From Littorina saxatilis (Eukaryota > Mollusca > Gastropoda > Littorinimorpha > Littorinidae), in contig NC_090251.1 in assembly GCF_037325665.1 (NCBI RefSeq), forward strand, positions 16,795,551-16,859,550: DNA of 64,000 nucleotides, in the 5' to 3' direction. Positions 12,594-23,789 of the stretch are shown here, piece after piece. The stretch's first letter is position 1, and every line of letters begins with the position of its first letter. The position numbers were made by a program, and so were the translations under genes. The notes beneath the pieces were generated by a model. The model was not told the DNA's origin and did not search any database. It saw nothing but the letters and a program-made list of their open reading frames with translations.

Positions 12594-12898
12594 CTTTGTG
12601 TACGCTACATTGGGGTATGCACGTAAAAGATCCCACGATTGACAAAAGGGTCTTTCCTGGCAAAATTGTATAGGCGTAGATAAAAATGTCCACCAAAATA
12701 CCCGTGTGACCTGGAATAATAGGCCGTGAAAGGTGGATGCAGCGCCTATAGGCAGTCGATCTACTGGCCGATGTGAATGCGTGACATATTGTGTAAAAAA
12801 TTCCATCTCACACGGCATTAATATGTAACATGCGCCTTGAGTCGCCTTGTGTGGTGAGATACGTGCGCGATATAAATCCTCGTAAATAAATAAAATAA
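12545..12898 (+). mobile_element. Family T SINE variant, tRNA head absent
   Basis: Shares the AAAGATCCCACGATTGAC block, the ATAATAGGCCGTGAAAGGT block and the TCACACGGCAT block with 10577-10994, but begins with a different leader (CTTTCGGATGAGACGATAAA) and ends in a TAAATAAATAAA tail. Probably an older or different subfamily. Confidence 0.7.
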
Positions 12899-13044
12899 AT
12901 CTGCCAAAGGTCAACAGGCTGGCTGCTTCCTATGCGCAATGGGAATTTCTTTGTTGAATTAATATCATGACACCCATGTCACTCTGCTAGTCTAGAAAGC
13001 AACTTTGCTGCTTTCATTAGTTTGGGGGAAATACTATTGGTGAC

Positions 13045-13411
13045 ACCCCCCGCGGGTTAGGGGGAAGAATTTACCCGATGCTCCCCAGCATGTCGTAAGA
13101 GGCGACTAACGGATTCTGTTTCTCCTTTTACCCTTGTTAAGTGTTTCTTGTATAGAATATAGTCAATGTTTGTAAAGATTTTAGTCAAGCAGTATGTAAG
13201 AAATGTTGAGTCCTTTGTACTGGAAACTTGCATTCTCCCAGTAAGGTCATATATTGTACTACGTTGCAAGCCCCTGGAGCAATTTTTTGATTAGTGCTTT
13301 TGTGAACAAGAAACAATTGACAAGTGGCTCTATCCCATTTCCCCCCTTCCCCCGTCGCGATATAACCTTCGTGGTTGAAAACAACGTTAAACACCAAATA
13401 AAGAAGAAAAG
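13045..13411 (+). mobile_element. Retroposon family H, uninterrupted copy
   Basis: Head CCCCGCGGGTTAGGGGG, motif TCGTAAGAGGCGACTAACGG, body, then CGCGATATAACCTTCGTGG and a CAAATAAAGAAG tail. It lies between two 44-bp direct repeats (13001-13044 and 13412-13455) that differ at two positions. Confidence 0.8.
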
Positions 13412-13455
13412 AACTTTGCTGCTTTCATTAGTTTTGGGGAAATACTACTGGTGAC

Positions 13456-14483
13456 GTCGATCCTTTGTAGAATGTGTGATCCCAACAGGGGTTTGGGTGG
13501 CTTTCCCTTGAGCCTCTCATGCTGCTGATCAAACTGCTCAGACTTTACCCATGCAGTGTGTCAGTAGATCACTTTTGGAGTCTGTTTTGTATTCAAGTTA
13601 ATTTTCTCTCTTCCATTCTGTTGAATTGTTATAAAATGAATTGTTTCATGCTCCTCAAATTTTTTGTGGAATGGTATGTGGTTTGTTTTCTTGTTACTTA
13701 GTTCAGAAGACTGGGATAGTATTCCCGTTTGTTTGATGTTTGCGCGATTTCCCTCTTTTCCTTGTAAGCATCTTGTTTGTCAGTACAGTTTGTGTTTTGT
13801 GACACCTGACATTGAAAATCTTGAAATGTGATGTGGAAAAATGGGCAGAGGGAGAGGAGCTGCCTGTATAGATCTGTTCCTGTTGTTGTTACACTAATTA
13901 TCAAAACTTGCAGAGCGACTAGATAAAGTTCTGTTTTGTTTTGTTTGAACAAATCGTGCTTGTGATGTGAGTAGAGAAGAACCCGGTGTTGGGTTTGCCC
14001 TGCATTTTCACTGTCCGGTATAAGCTGTTTTGATATCAGACCAGGGTTTGGTTTGGGTAACGTTTCTGTTATGTCTGATGGTTACATCTTGTGATAGGTA
14101 CCATCCTTCTTGTGTGAGCGATCATTTGCACCACCTCTGGTACAGATCTGTCCAGGCTGTTACATGTGTTAAGAATAACCTTTCACTGAGACACAATTAG
14201 ACTTGCATAGCATAAATCCAAATAACCAGAAGTCTACACCCTAGCTGGTTTTGCGCAGAGTGAGGATTTTGGGGGGGAAATTAGTGTCAATATTGATACC
14301 AGTGTCAACCTGTGAAATGAATTCACCACAGATTCCCAACACTGCACAAGACACAGCCAGGGTGCTGATGTTTGGTGTGTGTGAAAGTGGAAGAAAAGCT
14401 GTTATCTTCTTCTTTGTTCATGGGCTTAGACCCCCACGTTCACTCATGTTTTTAGCACGAGTGGATTTGTACGTGTATGATCG
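13456..14483. other. Intergenic, nothing recognised
   Basis: AT-rich sequence without a supported exon, long repeat or structural signal. Confidence 0.5.
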
Positions 14484-14787
14484 TTTTTACCCCGCCATTC
14501 AGGCAGCATACGCCGATTTCGGGGGAGGCATGCTGGGTATTTTTGTGTTTCTATAACCCACCGATCTCTGACATGGATCACAAGATCTTTTCCATGCGCA
14601 CTTGGTATTGTGCTTGCGTGTACACACGAAGGGGGGTTAAGTCACTAGCAGGTCTGCACATAAGTTGACCTGAGAGATCGGAAAAATCTCCACTCTTAAC
14701 CCACCAGGCGGCAGCGACCGGGATTCGAACTCACGAGCTCCCGGTTAGGAGGCTGACGTCTTACCACCACGCCACTGCGCCCGTCAA
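14484..14787 (-). mobile_element. tRNA-derived SINE, minus strand
   Basis: On the minus strand the head near 14787 reads GGGCGCAGTGGCGTGGTGG (A box) and GAGTTCGAATCCCGGTCG (B box). The body extends to about 14484 with GATCCATGTCAGAGATCGG. The left boundary is approximate. Confidence 0.7.
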
Positions 14788-15121
14788 AAGCAGTTATAAG
14801 ATCTGAGACAGTTTCTCTGCAGAGTGGGGATTTTTTGATAAATTCATTTCATGAAAGATACCACATTGACCTGTGAAATGAATTCACCAAAAATTCACTA
14901 TACAGTAACACAATACCAAAAGCAGCCAGTCTGTTAGTTTTTGGTATTTGTCCAAGTGGAAGAATGCTTCTGAAAGATCTGTGGTAATTGACATGATCAC
15001 TTCCAGCGGAAGGAAGGCATTGTTGAAAGTGGGTAGGAATAGCGAAGCTTCATGCGCCTCGTTTCTTGTACAGCACAGTGTCATTTTGTGTAATAGAAGG
15101 AATTGTTTGACTCATATTACG

Positions 15122-15521
15122 TCCCGCAGTGGGGCACTGCGGTTATGAAATTAAAGGCCCCTCCTGTTTTTGGAACCGCAGGAGCTTTCTAGTTTGCTGT
15201 TAGGTAGATTTTTGGTTCCTCTTTCCTGTCATGCTCTCTTTTTCTTCATGAATTCTTTTCTTTTTTCTGCCTTCTTGCTCATTCACCTGTATTTTTTCCA
15301 AAAATCTCTTCTCTTGCCGCTTGTCTCGCGATTCATGTATAGTTTAATCTGTTAGTGTTCTGATGTAAGTCCAGCAGTAGATAGGTTAAGCCTATTTTAA
15401 CATACTGGAAACTGGTAATCTTCCAGTAGGTATTAATTTAGTTTTACTAAAGCCTGCTGGGACACAAGTAATGGGTTAGTGCATTTGTAAACAGGAATCG
15501 CTTGACAAGTGGCCCCCTTCA

Positions 15522-15555
<34 letters not shown>

Positions 15556-15629
15556 TTCCTCGTCCTGATATGGCTCTGCGTAGTCGGCTGGACGTTAAGC
15601 AACAAATAAACAAACAAACAAACAAACAA
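15122..15629 (+). mobile_element. Retroposon family P with 12-bp target duplication
   Basis: Precisely bounded by ACTCATATTACG on both sides (15110-15121 and 15630-15641). The 5' end is a perfect short hairpin (CCGCAGTG GGG CACTGCGG), the 3' end is ACGTTAAGCAACAAATAAAC followed by CAAA repeats. A second copy is at 31600-32073 on the minus strand. A poly-C tract near 15522-15554 explains much of the length difference. The middle (TACTGGAAACT...TTGACAAGTGGC) resembles family H. No clear tRNA head. Confidence 0.88.
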
Positions 15630-15630
15630 A

Positions 15631-15893
15631 CTCATATTACGTATGGCAAACGGTGAGTCATATGAGCATAGAAGGAATTGTTTGACTCATATTACGTATG
15701 GCAAACGGTGAGTCATATGAGCATAGAAGGAATTGTTTGACTCATATTACGTATGGCAAACGGTGAGTCATATGAGCATAGAAGGAATTGTTTGACTCAT
15801 ATTACGTATGGCAAACGGTGAGTCATATGAGCATAGAAGGAATTGTTTGACTCATATTACGTATGGCAAACGGTGAGTCATATGAGCATTTGC
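15631..15893 (+). repeat. 55-bp tandem repeat, ~4.8 copies
   Basis: Units start at 15631, 15686, 15741, 15796 and 15851 with CTCATATTACGTATGGC. An additional partial unit left of the family P element (15093-15121) shows that the retroposon inserted into this array. Each unit holds the palindromic pair ACTCATATTACG/GGTGAGTCATATGAGC. Confidence 0.92.
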
Positions 15894-16696
15894 TCGTCTT
15901 GTGTGCTGTAGAAGAAATCATTGTACATGGACTGGCTTCTTTGGGTTTTGCTTGTGACTCACAAGTACTGGGACACTGATTTTTTTCCAGATTTTTGTTT
16001 CCCCTTTTGTGTGAACACTGAACTTTATTGTAGGGAAGTACTTATTGGATGTTGATATATCTTTATTGAACACATCAGATTTTACAACCTATTAAATATT
16101 ATTAGGATGTGTTTTCAATACTTGGTTGTGTTTTTAAAGTGTGTGTGTATGTATGTATGTGTGTCAGTGTGTGTGTGCATGCGTGTGTGTGTGCTAAAGA
16201 AATCATTTGCTCCCTGTTAACACAAACTTCAGAAAGATAGCTAAGCACTTTGTCTACAGAGGCCAGCACAAAAATTTTCCATGTGAGTGAAACTGCACCA
16301 AGTGAAAAAAGGTTGCACACGCAGACACTCACACACACACACAGAGTCGCTATACTGTACTACGTATACTGGACAGAACACCTTAGCTACCAAGCTGCCA
16401 TTCCAGAAATAAACGGTATCGATGTTCATCAGTGCTACCTGCCATATCACACCCCTACAAAATTAATGAGAGTACACCTCTCACAAAGGACAACTTGTTG
16501 TCCCTTTGTCCGTTATATAACCAAAAACTACCTATCACGACAAGCCACCAGCAATGTTTGGACACTAGGCTTGTCCGAGGGTTATTCTTTTGTCGCAGGT
16601 ACCATTATATTCTGACACGGTTTAATTGACTGAGACCCCCATACTCAAACACATATACACACACACACTTTCACAAACAAACACACGCACACAAGT

Positions 16697-16866
16697 CAGC
16701 TGACTTTCCATCTGACAGTTGCTCAACATCGGTATTACGTCATAGTGTAGCTGGCCGAGTCCTGCAACGAAGGGGAATCCCCTGTTTAGTATGCTGTGTT
16801 GTCGTGCACAGCCCCATGACACGCACCTACAACTGCACACTGCACTCCATTATCAAGTCAGTCGCA
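16697..16866 (+). promoter_or_regulatory. Putative promoter of IFIT-like/TIR gene A
   Basis: Contains CAGCTG (16698-16703), TTACGTCA (16735-16742, ATF/CRE type), the palindrome GGGGAATCCCC (16772-16782, NF-kappaB/Rel type) and an initiator-like TCAGTC (16858-16863). The same order and similar spacing occur at 27112-27266 and 28157-28302, upstream of two other first exons of this gene family. Site identity is read directly; transcription factor use is inferred. Confidence 0.6.
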
Positions 16867-16952
16867 TAGCCGGTGCACCTTTGGAAACTGAGAAAGTTGC
16901 AGCGTTAAATGTTGAGAGTGCTGCAGTCTGTGCAGTGTTCCAGGCTTTCACA

Positions 16953-19900
16953 ATGGATTTCTCTCCAGATACAGGTAAATCCACTCATTTGATGCTTAAT
17001 AACATGAACACTGATTCCTGCGTTCCTTTACTTATCTATCGTTGAACAGTACGATGGTAAGACAGATCGCTGCAGCATTAACTTTTTAGATTGCAAGTGC
17101 AGAGTGTAATCATGTGACTCGATGGCTAGCCGGAGGATATGGGTTTCTCTCCAAATAAAGCTGTACATTTTTTTTATTCAAAATAGCATCGTGCTTTCTG
17201 GAGTGAATGATGATGTCCGATTGTATGCTGTAGTAGTCTAACACATCGTCAGAGTCTGTCGTCTGGCATGACCCGTCGATCAGTGGTTGTAGTCACTGTA
17301 GACAGTCGCTAGTGTGAGAGCGGCCTTCGTCACCATTATCTTGATGTTCACGTAATCTTGCAGAGTAGTTAAAATGGCAGATTTTCCCATGCATAATCTA
17401 TGTATACTCGCTCTCTTTAGACCACAGGCGGAAGGTATCGTCCACTGGACTACTACTATCACAGAAAAACTTTTTTTTTGTGATAGTAGTAGTCCAGTGG
17501 ACGATACCTTCCGCTGTGTAGTTTTTCTGTGATAGTAGTAGTCCAGTGGACGATACCTTCCGCCTGTATTTAGACTTGCATGTTCTTTGTGCAGTCCGTC
17601 AGTGTAATCAAGCACAGTAGACATGATTATATTATCCTATAAGATGTAGTGTAGACTCCGCCAATGCTCACACTGAACAAGGGTACCGTGAGAGCAGAGA
17701 GAGAGTACAGTTGACAGTGGTTTCTTTCTCGGGTGTCGTTCTTCTTAGTTTGACAAGTGCAACCCCAACCAAAAAACAAAACAAAAAAATAACTCACTTG
17801 TTTCTTTATCAGTTTCTAGACGCATGTATAGTGTGGCATGAAATAAAAATAAAATGAAAAAAATAAATAAAAGAAGGAGAAAGAAAATAAAAGGGCGTTA
17901 AGCAAACAAACAAACAAACTGACACTGGTGTGAATCTGTGTTCACCGCCCCTCTCCCCGGCCTTGACACCAACCAAGCTTGAACGTGCAACAGCATATAA
18001 ACATTCAAAACTAGCAACTGAGCTTGAGGGACATAAACATCGGCCATGCACAATCATTAGTTGTACAATGGGGGGGGGGGGGGGGGGGGGGAGCTGAATC
18101 AATCAATGCTAGCTGGAGCCTGTCAGACTGTGAGACGAATACTAGAGCAGTGGGGGGCCGTCAACTCGATCTGAACTAAAATTGCCCAACCATTGTGTAG
18201 AACCGAACTTTCGGTTTTGCCGTGCAGTTTCCACGAAGCTGTTTTCTGTTTGCTGAACGATTTAAAGCCCGAGTTACCTCACGGCCGTGTTCCTGGGAAA
18301 CACTTGAAGAAATAGACCAATTTGACAAAATAATAACCGTGCTGTCGAGTATGTATGTGTTGTGAAAGAGTGAATGCCCTTGCCTTTTACTCGGACAAAC
18401 ATTGGAGGGGCCAATCACTACTAGCGAGGGGTGTGTCGGAAACACGTGGACCGGAGCACGTGTGAATTTATTTGTTAGAGGTAAAGCAAAGGTATTTATG
18501 CACTCTTCCACAATCCATCCAAACCCGACGGAGTTCTTTCCGAAAATCGTCTATTCGCTCGGGCGCCGCGCAGAAACGTCAGAAGGACTGACCATAACTG
18601 ACACAAGTACAAAAACGGCTGTTGACACTTCGCATGGTTTTAGTCAAACGGTCGTTAGTGACGTGGTAAAATAGTATTCCCTATCTCGGAACATGGCAAT
18701 AAACAAGGGAGGGAGCTCGGGCTTTAAACAGAGAAGCGGCAAGAGCGCATAGCAGCACAAACTGTATTTACGACTCCACGAGAGTTCAGTCGAGTAGGTC
18801 AGTAATAAACTATGTAAGATTTTTTGTGGGAATTGGAGGGGGGGGGGGGGGTTGGTGTCAAGGGGAGAGGGGCGGTGAACACAGATTCACACCAGTGTCA
18901 GTTTGTTTGTTTGTTTGCTTAACGGCGCCCAGCCGACCACGGAGGGCCCCATATCAGGGCGGCGGTGCTGCTTTGACATAATTATAACGTGCGCCACACA
19001 CAAGACAGAAGTCGCAGCATAGGCTTCATGTCTCACCCAGTCACATTATTCTGACACCACCAGTGTCAGTGACTGCTTATATCGAACGTGGATCCTCAGA
19101 AAACCACAACCGTAAACAGTTGCAACAAAATTGAAACACGAAACCCACAGCCAGTGAGTGAGTGATTCCACCGTACAGTGGTGCATTGCACAGAGAAGGC
19201 CGGCGGGATGGAGTGTCGGTGTAGAATAGTGTCACTCAAGCGTTACGAGGATCTAGAACTAATATAATTACTACTGTGGAACCCCCCTTTTAAGACCCCC
19301 CAATTTAAGACTCCCTCCTTTTTAAGACCTTGTTTTCTCTAACTTTCTGTTCTTAACCTCTGTAAAATTACCCCCATTTTAAGACCTGATTTTCTAATAT
19401 TTTTGGAGGTCTTAAAAGGGGGGTTCCACTGTAGGATGTCGATATAAATTAGACGGTAGGGGGTGGGGGGGGGTGCGAATGTAAGGGTGGGTACGTACAG
19501 AGGGAGAGCAAATTAAAGGAAAAGAAAGTACAAAGAAAAAGAAAGAAAATATCTTCAACTTCCATCTCCACCCCTGCCCTTCCCCCTCCTCATCCTTTTG
19601 ATCAGTATTAATTACATATTATCCTTATCAGTAACATGACTGGGTATGAGATACTAGACTTAACAGTTAGGAAACAAGGACAACATTCATTTGAATTATT
19701 TGCTGACTCCAGACTGTATTACTTGCAGATTCCACCATTTTCATCCAAACTTTATTTTCACCTTTTTTCTCACTTCAATGTCAGTATTAAGGCAGGTTCA
19801 GACTTAGACTGATCGACAGACTCGACGGCGTCGTTTAAGACAAATCAACGCGTCATCTCAAGCTTGAGCAAAAGGTCAATGATTTAACTCGTATGGTTTC

Positions 19901-20431
19901 AGATTCCTTGATTTTATTTCTTAATGTTGTCAGCTTTCCTCTATTGTCGAGTTCAGTTATTTTGCAAACAACAAGATACTCGTCTACACTGAGAGACATA
20001 ATTATATATGTTAATCAAGGCCTGGTCTGGTCAAGAAAACTTCATTGACTCAAACCTGCAAACTATCATCAAACAGTCTGAAAACAGTAAAAACAAACTG
20101 GGGAAAAGTGGTAATTACAAGAAAGAAACAAAGGGAAATGTATGGTACGCCAAAACTGAATTTTTACCCAGTAGAATTTATCTGTAACCTATCAACTCTA
20201 CCGGGTAAACTCTGCATTCCATTGGTTCTCTTAATAAGAATACCGGTATAAATTAGGCAAATCGGAGCTTGAGATACACAGTAGACGTTTACCAAGCAGA
20301 AAGTTCCGTAAATGGGCTAATCAATTTAGCCGGTAGAAAAAGCCCCCACGTGCACCGAAACTGACTTTTTGCTCGGTAGAATCTACCGGTATTCTTCCAG
20401 ATTCTACCGGGGTATTTCTGCATTTGATAGG

Positions 20432-20502
<71 letters not shown>

Positions 20503-20649
20503 CTACTGGCCGTATAAAATTTCATCTCACACGGCATCACTGCAGAGCGCCTAGAACTGTACCCACGGAATATGCGCGATATAAGCTTCATTGATTGATT
20601 GATTGATTGAGAGAGCGAGAAAGAGAGAGAGAGAGAGAGCGAGAAAGAG

Positions 20650-20690
<41 letters not shown>

Positions 20691-23600
20691 GAGAGAGAGA
20701 GAGAACAGTCAGGAAACAAGTAGAACACTTACAAACACTGGCACATTATACTGGATGGTGGTGAGGGGAAGGGGGGTGGGGTGGGCGGGGGAGGGGTGGT
20801 AGCTCTACTCTTGTCTAATACTATCGTAGTTTTTTGACAGCCGAGTACACCCCAACACATCCCCCAACAACACTGTGTTAAGAGCCTGTGCTTAAACTGT
20901 TCTTTGCTTTCAGCATCCATGAGGTCCTTCGATGAGGCGAGGAATCAGATGGACAAGGAGAAAGCCAAGTTCACGTTGCAGCTCAAAGACTTCCCTCACA
21001 CCTTTCAGCTGGAAAACGAGGACAGCACCAAGGACAGCATCAGCAACATCAGCAGCAACCAGATTAAGAGATGCCACTCAAGTCTGAAATCGGCGCTCGA
21101 TGTCGGCTACAAGACAGACCTGGAGACTGCTCGAGGAAGGAACCTCTTGGCGTACCTTCTGCACCGTTTGGACCGCGAAGAGGAAGCCTTGGAGGAACTG
21201 GACATGGTTCTGGACATGGAGGGTCAGCACAATAACCTGGTGACCTTGACCAACAAAGCTGTGATCCTGTGGCGCCAACATAGTATTTCTAGCGCTGACG
21301 AGGTCGTTGAGACCTTGCAAAAGATCCAGGCGAGCAACGAAGACTTTGAATATCTTGTCGTCAAGGCCAAAGCAGAGCTGGCCTTCACTTACACGCGGCT
21401 AGGGCCAAGATTTGGTCCTCAGGCAGTCAGTTTCTTCAATGAGGTCATCCCTAAAGCAAGACCTAAGGAACCTGAGGAATGGTTATGGAGGTTTGGACTT
21501 GCGTTGACTCGCAGGCGTCTGTTGCGCACGAGGCCGATGGCATCTACCCCGATACCTTCGACCGAAATAGTTCACGAGGAACGAGAGGTTCTCGAGCTGC
21601 TTATGGAGATTGCGAAGAATTGTTCCTGCCGGAACCTTCAGGCCAAAACGTATGCAGAGATTGCGTTGCTTCTGAATGGTGTGTGGAAAACTCCAGACTG
21701 TGGAGATTTTTACAAAAGAGCAGGTGTCAATTTAGTGGAAGCTTGTGAAAAGGCGTTATCGCTTGACAGCAACGACAACTCTGTCCTATGTAAATGCGGC
21801 AGACTTTTCAGATACGCCAGAAGATCAGAAGATGCGCAGAAACTTCTTGAAAAGGCTGTCTCCATTCGACCTTCAGGAACAGGCTATCACCATCTTGGTT
21901 TGACGTACAAGTGCCTTGCTACAGATGTAAAATACAAAGACGTCAAGAAGATCCCGGGTTACTTTAGAGAACTGTCCAGGCAGCACTCCGAAACAAAATG
22001 TAGAAATGACGAAGGTCACACCAGTAGTCCCACTGATAAAAACTGTAGTAACCAATGCGACCTTGACGAGAAGTTCAGCCAAATGTCCGTGGGAACACCA
22101 GTATCAAGTTTAAGCAGCTCCGGCTATCACTCTTTCCCCAGCGGTGCGTCCACAGATGCCAAGAATGTCCCAGCAGCAACAGAATCGCAAAATTCGAGTG
22201 ATGTTTCCTTTCCGGACAGTATGAATGTGAGACAAGGTCCAGTTGACACGCCCAAGTTCAGTCTCAACAGGGACGTCCGAGTGATGCAGAGAGTCGTCAA
22301 ATCTCCACCAGCAGGCGTCACACGGTTCACGAGGGATGACAAATACGTGATGGAGGCACTGCACAACCTTGAACGGGCCGTTGAAGTCAGTGAAGGAGAG
22401 AACACGGCGGCAATGTACGACCTGGCCATTTTGCAGAAAGCTTTGAATGAACTGCCAGCAGCGAAAAAAACTCTCCAAAAATGCTTGAAAAATCAGCACA
22501 ATATGCGCCACACGGATCAGATCAGTGCCTTTGAACAGATGGGCTTAGTCACAAAAGAGATGGCTGAATCCGAGAAAAACGAGGATGTAAAGCAACGACT
22601 GCTCAAAGACAGCAACTCGATGCTTCTGATGGCCTTGAAGACTTCTGCTATGGTCTTTTCTAAATCTCCAGGAATGGAAGAGAAATTCGGTAAAGTATGG
22701 CATTCCTTTTCGACTCTCTTGCAATCTGTGGAACAGTCGAAAAAGAATCAGCATCAGAAATTGAAGGAGAAGGCCAAGCTGTTCCAGCTCATCAAGGACC
22801 ACAAGCAGACGCTGAACTTGCTGAAGCAGATTGCACAGATGGACCCTGGCAAAGAACAAGACCCTGAGTACCTTAAACTCTGCATTGTGGAGTATGTAGA
22901 CACCAAACAGTTTGAAGATGCCTTGGCTTTCATTGAATTGCTGGAAATCATCCATCCGGACACGATGCAGCTTTTTGAAGATAAGCATTTTGAGCTTAAG
23001 ATTTACATGCAGGCAGCCCGACAAGCACTGCTGGGGAATGATCTCATCGCGAAGCCTCACTTCATGAGTGTGTTTCAATTGGCAGTAGTCGTTAACGCAG
23101 AGAAACCGAGCAGTTCAGAAGACACAGACGCATCTGATGATACGAGAAGGGGCGAGGAGACCTGGGATGTGACGATTCTACACGAAGAGAGTTCACGAGA
23201 GAAAGCTATTGCCATGGCAGAGATTCTTCGTACATTTTGTGGACTGAGAGTTCCCATCATGGACAGAGACTTGCCGCCCAACAGAATTGAACTGGAGAGC
23301 GTTTTGAGGATCATGAGGCGAAGCAAACTTGTTGTCGTCATGGCAGGGGGGCCAGTCTCCATTGAGCTGCGATACTACATCCAGTATGCCGCCAAACGTC
23401 CTTCCACGGTGACCCTTCTGGTGGACGGTAAACACGTGCCGGAGATGCTGAAGAGACATCGCTCCATGACCTGTCCAGAGGAAGTGTTCACACTCAGCGA
23501 TCAGTCCCAGGAGAAGAAGGTCTCAGCAGTGGACGCCCTTTGCAAGGTCTTCGGCTTTATGGTCATGGACCCGCTTGAGGTCGACATCGCATCAACCTGA
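16953..23600 (+). CDS. IFIT-like TPR protein with C-terminal TIR-like domain, gene A
   Basis: Exon 1 is 16953-16974 (ATGGATTTCTCTCCAGATACAG, donor GTAAAT) and exon 2 is 20914-23600 (acceptor TTTGCTTTCAG), giving 902 residues that start MDFSPDTASMRSFDEARNQ. Residues ~20-45 carry LKDFPHTFQLENED, resembling the start of vertebrate IFITs. Helical TPR repeats span ~50-365 (for example NLLAYLLHRLDREEEALEEL and LCKCGRLFRYARRSEDAQKL). Residues ~370-450 are Ser-rich and probably disordered; a second helical block runs ~450-720; an acidic SSSEDTDASDD linker follows. Residues 758-885 look like a TIR domain: WDVTILHE (box 1), PIMDRDLPPN (BB loop), SKLVVVMAGG, VSIELRYYI and VTLLVDG. IFITs are cytosolic antiviral RNA-binding effectors in vertebrates; TIR domains signal or hydrolyse NAD+. 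Combined role is inferred. Paralogue of the gene at 27346-34966. The 3.9-kb intron is full of repeats. Confidence 0.88.
17139..17160 (+). pseudogene. Decayed duplicate of the 22-nt first exon
   Basis: ATGGGTTTCTCTCCAAATAAAG aligns base for base with the first exon at 16953-16974 (would read MGFSPNK). It is followed by CTGTAC, so the GT donor at the expected place is gone. It has no upstream kappaB-type site like the three intact copies. Best read as a dead alternative first exon. Confidence 0.55.
17423..17568. mobile_element. Foldback MITE with duplicated right arm
   Basis: The left arm (17423-17470, from CACAGGCGGAAGGTATCG) is followed at once by its reverse complement (17479-17515) and then by a second copy of that complement (17526-17568). 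TTTAGAC flanks both sides (17416-17422 and 17569-17575). The equivalent place in gene B (about 27940-27950) lacks it, so it inserted after the gene duplication. Confidence 0.75.
17893..17975 (+). repeat. Left arm of a ~75-bp inverted repeat
   Basis: Reads CGTTAAGCAAACAAAC..., CACTGGTGTGAATCTGTG, CGCCCCTCTCCCC, CTTGACACCAACC. The reverse complement, with a few changes, is at 18856-18932. About 880 bp of intron 1 of gene A lies between the arms. Confidence 0.8.
18266..18723. mobile_element. 458-bp MITE with TTAA target duplication
   Basis: Termini AGCCCGAG and CTCGGGCT are inverted repeats directly flanked by TTAA (18262-18265 and 18724-18727), as in piggyBac or Kolobok-type elements. The homologous intron module in gene B (around 30665) shows an empty TTTAA site, so the insertion is younger than the duplication. 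No coding capacity. Confidence 0.72.
18856..18932 (-). repeat. Right arm of the ~75-bp inverted repeat
   Basis: Reverse-complement partner of 17893-17975. It continues at 18915-19060 into CCCAGCCGACCACGGAGGGC and CCATATCAGGGCGGC, a GTTT-ended retroposon-like sequence on the minus strand that is not present at the left arm. Confidence 0.75.
19271..19433. mobile_element. MITE with ~26-bp inverted repeats, TA-type target
   Basis: Left end CTGTGGAACCCCCCTTTTAA and right end TTAAAAGGGGGGTTCCACTG are near-perfect inverted repeats, with TA at both edges, which suits a Tc1/mariner-type element. The interior has repeated TTTAAGAC motifs. This is the intact member of the family fragmentary at 6011-6155, 59030-59148 and 62800-62940. 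Confidence 0.78.
19434..20433. other. Intron 1 of gene A, nothing further recognised
   Basis: AT-rich sequence. The only notable structure is CTACCGG-type motifs repeated around 20150-20420 (for example TCTACCGGGTAAACTC and TTCTACCGGGG). Confidence 0.45.
20434..20706. repeat. GA microsatellite interrupted by a SINE 3' end
   Basis: GA dinucleotides at 20434-20500 and 20611-20706 flank a fragment (20504-20612) that matches the last 110 bp of the family T SINE, including CACACGGCATCACTGCAGAG and the ATTG tail. It ends about 210 bp before the acceptor of exon 2 of gene A. Confidence 0.88.
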
Positions 23601-23789
23601 ACTTCTTGCCTGTCTTTTAACGTTAGTGCGTCTTCACTTTCTTACATAGGAATCTGGAGGTACATGGTTCGCAAAACTGCTGAACTCTGGCATTACGCCA
23701 CACTGATGACAGAAATGGAGTTACTGCATCTGGCTTTACATGCACTTTGAGTTCATTACGAGAACACTGATCTGGCATTGACTATGTAG

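Noticed and set aside
21078-23459. Open frames on the minus strand of the large exons of genes A and B
   Set aside because: The plus frame has homologous, co-linear TPR and TIR protein in both genes; the minus frames are unsupported by splicing or similarity.
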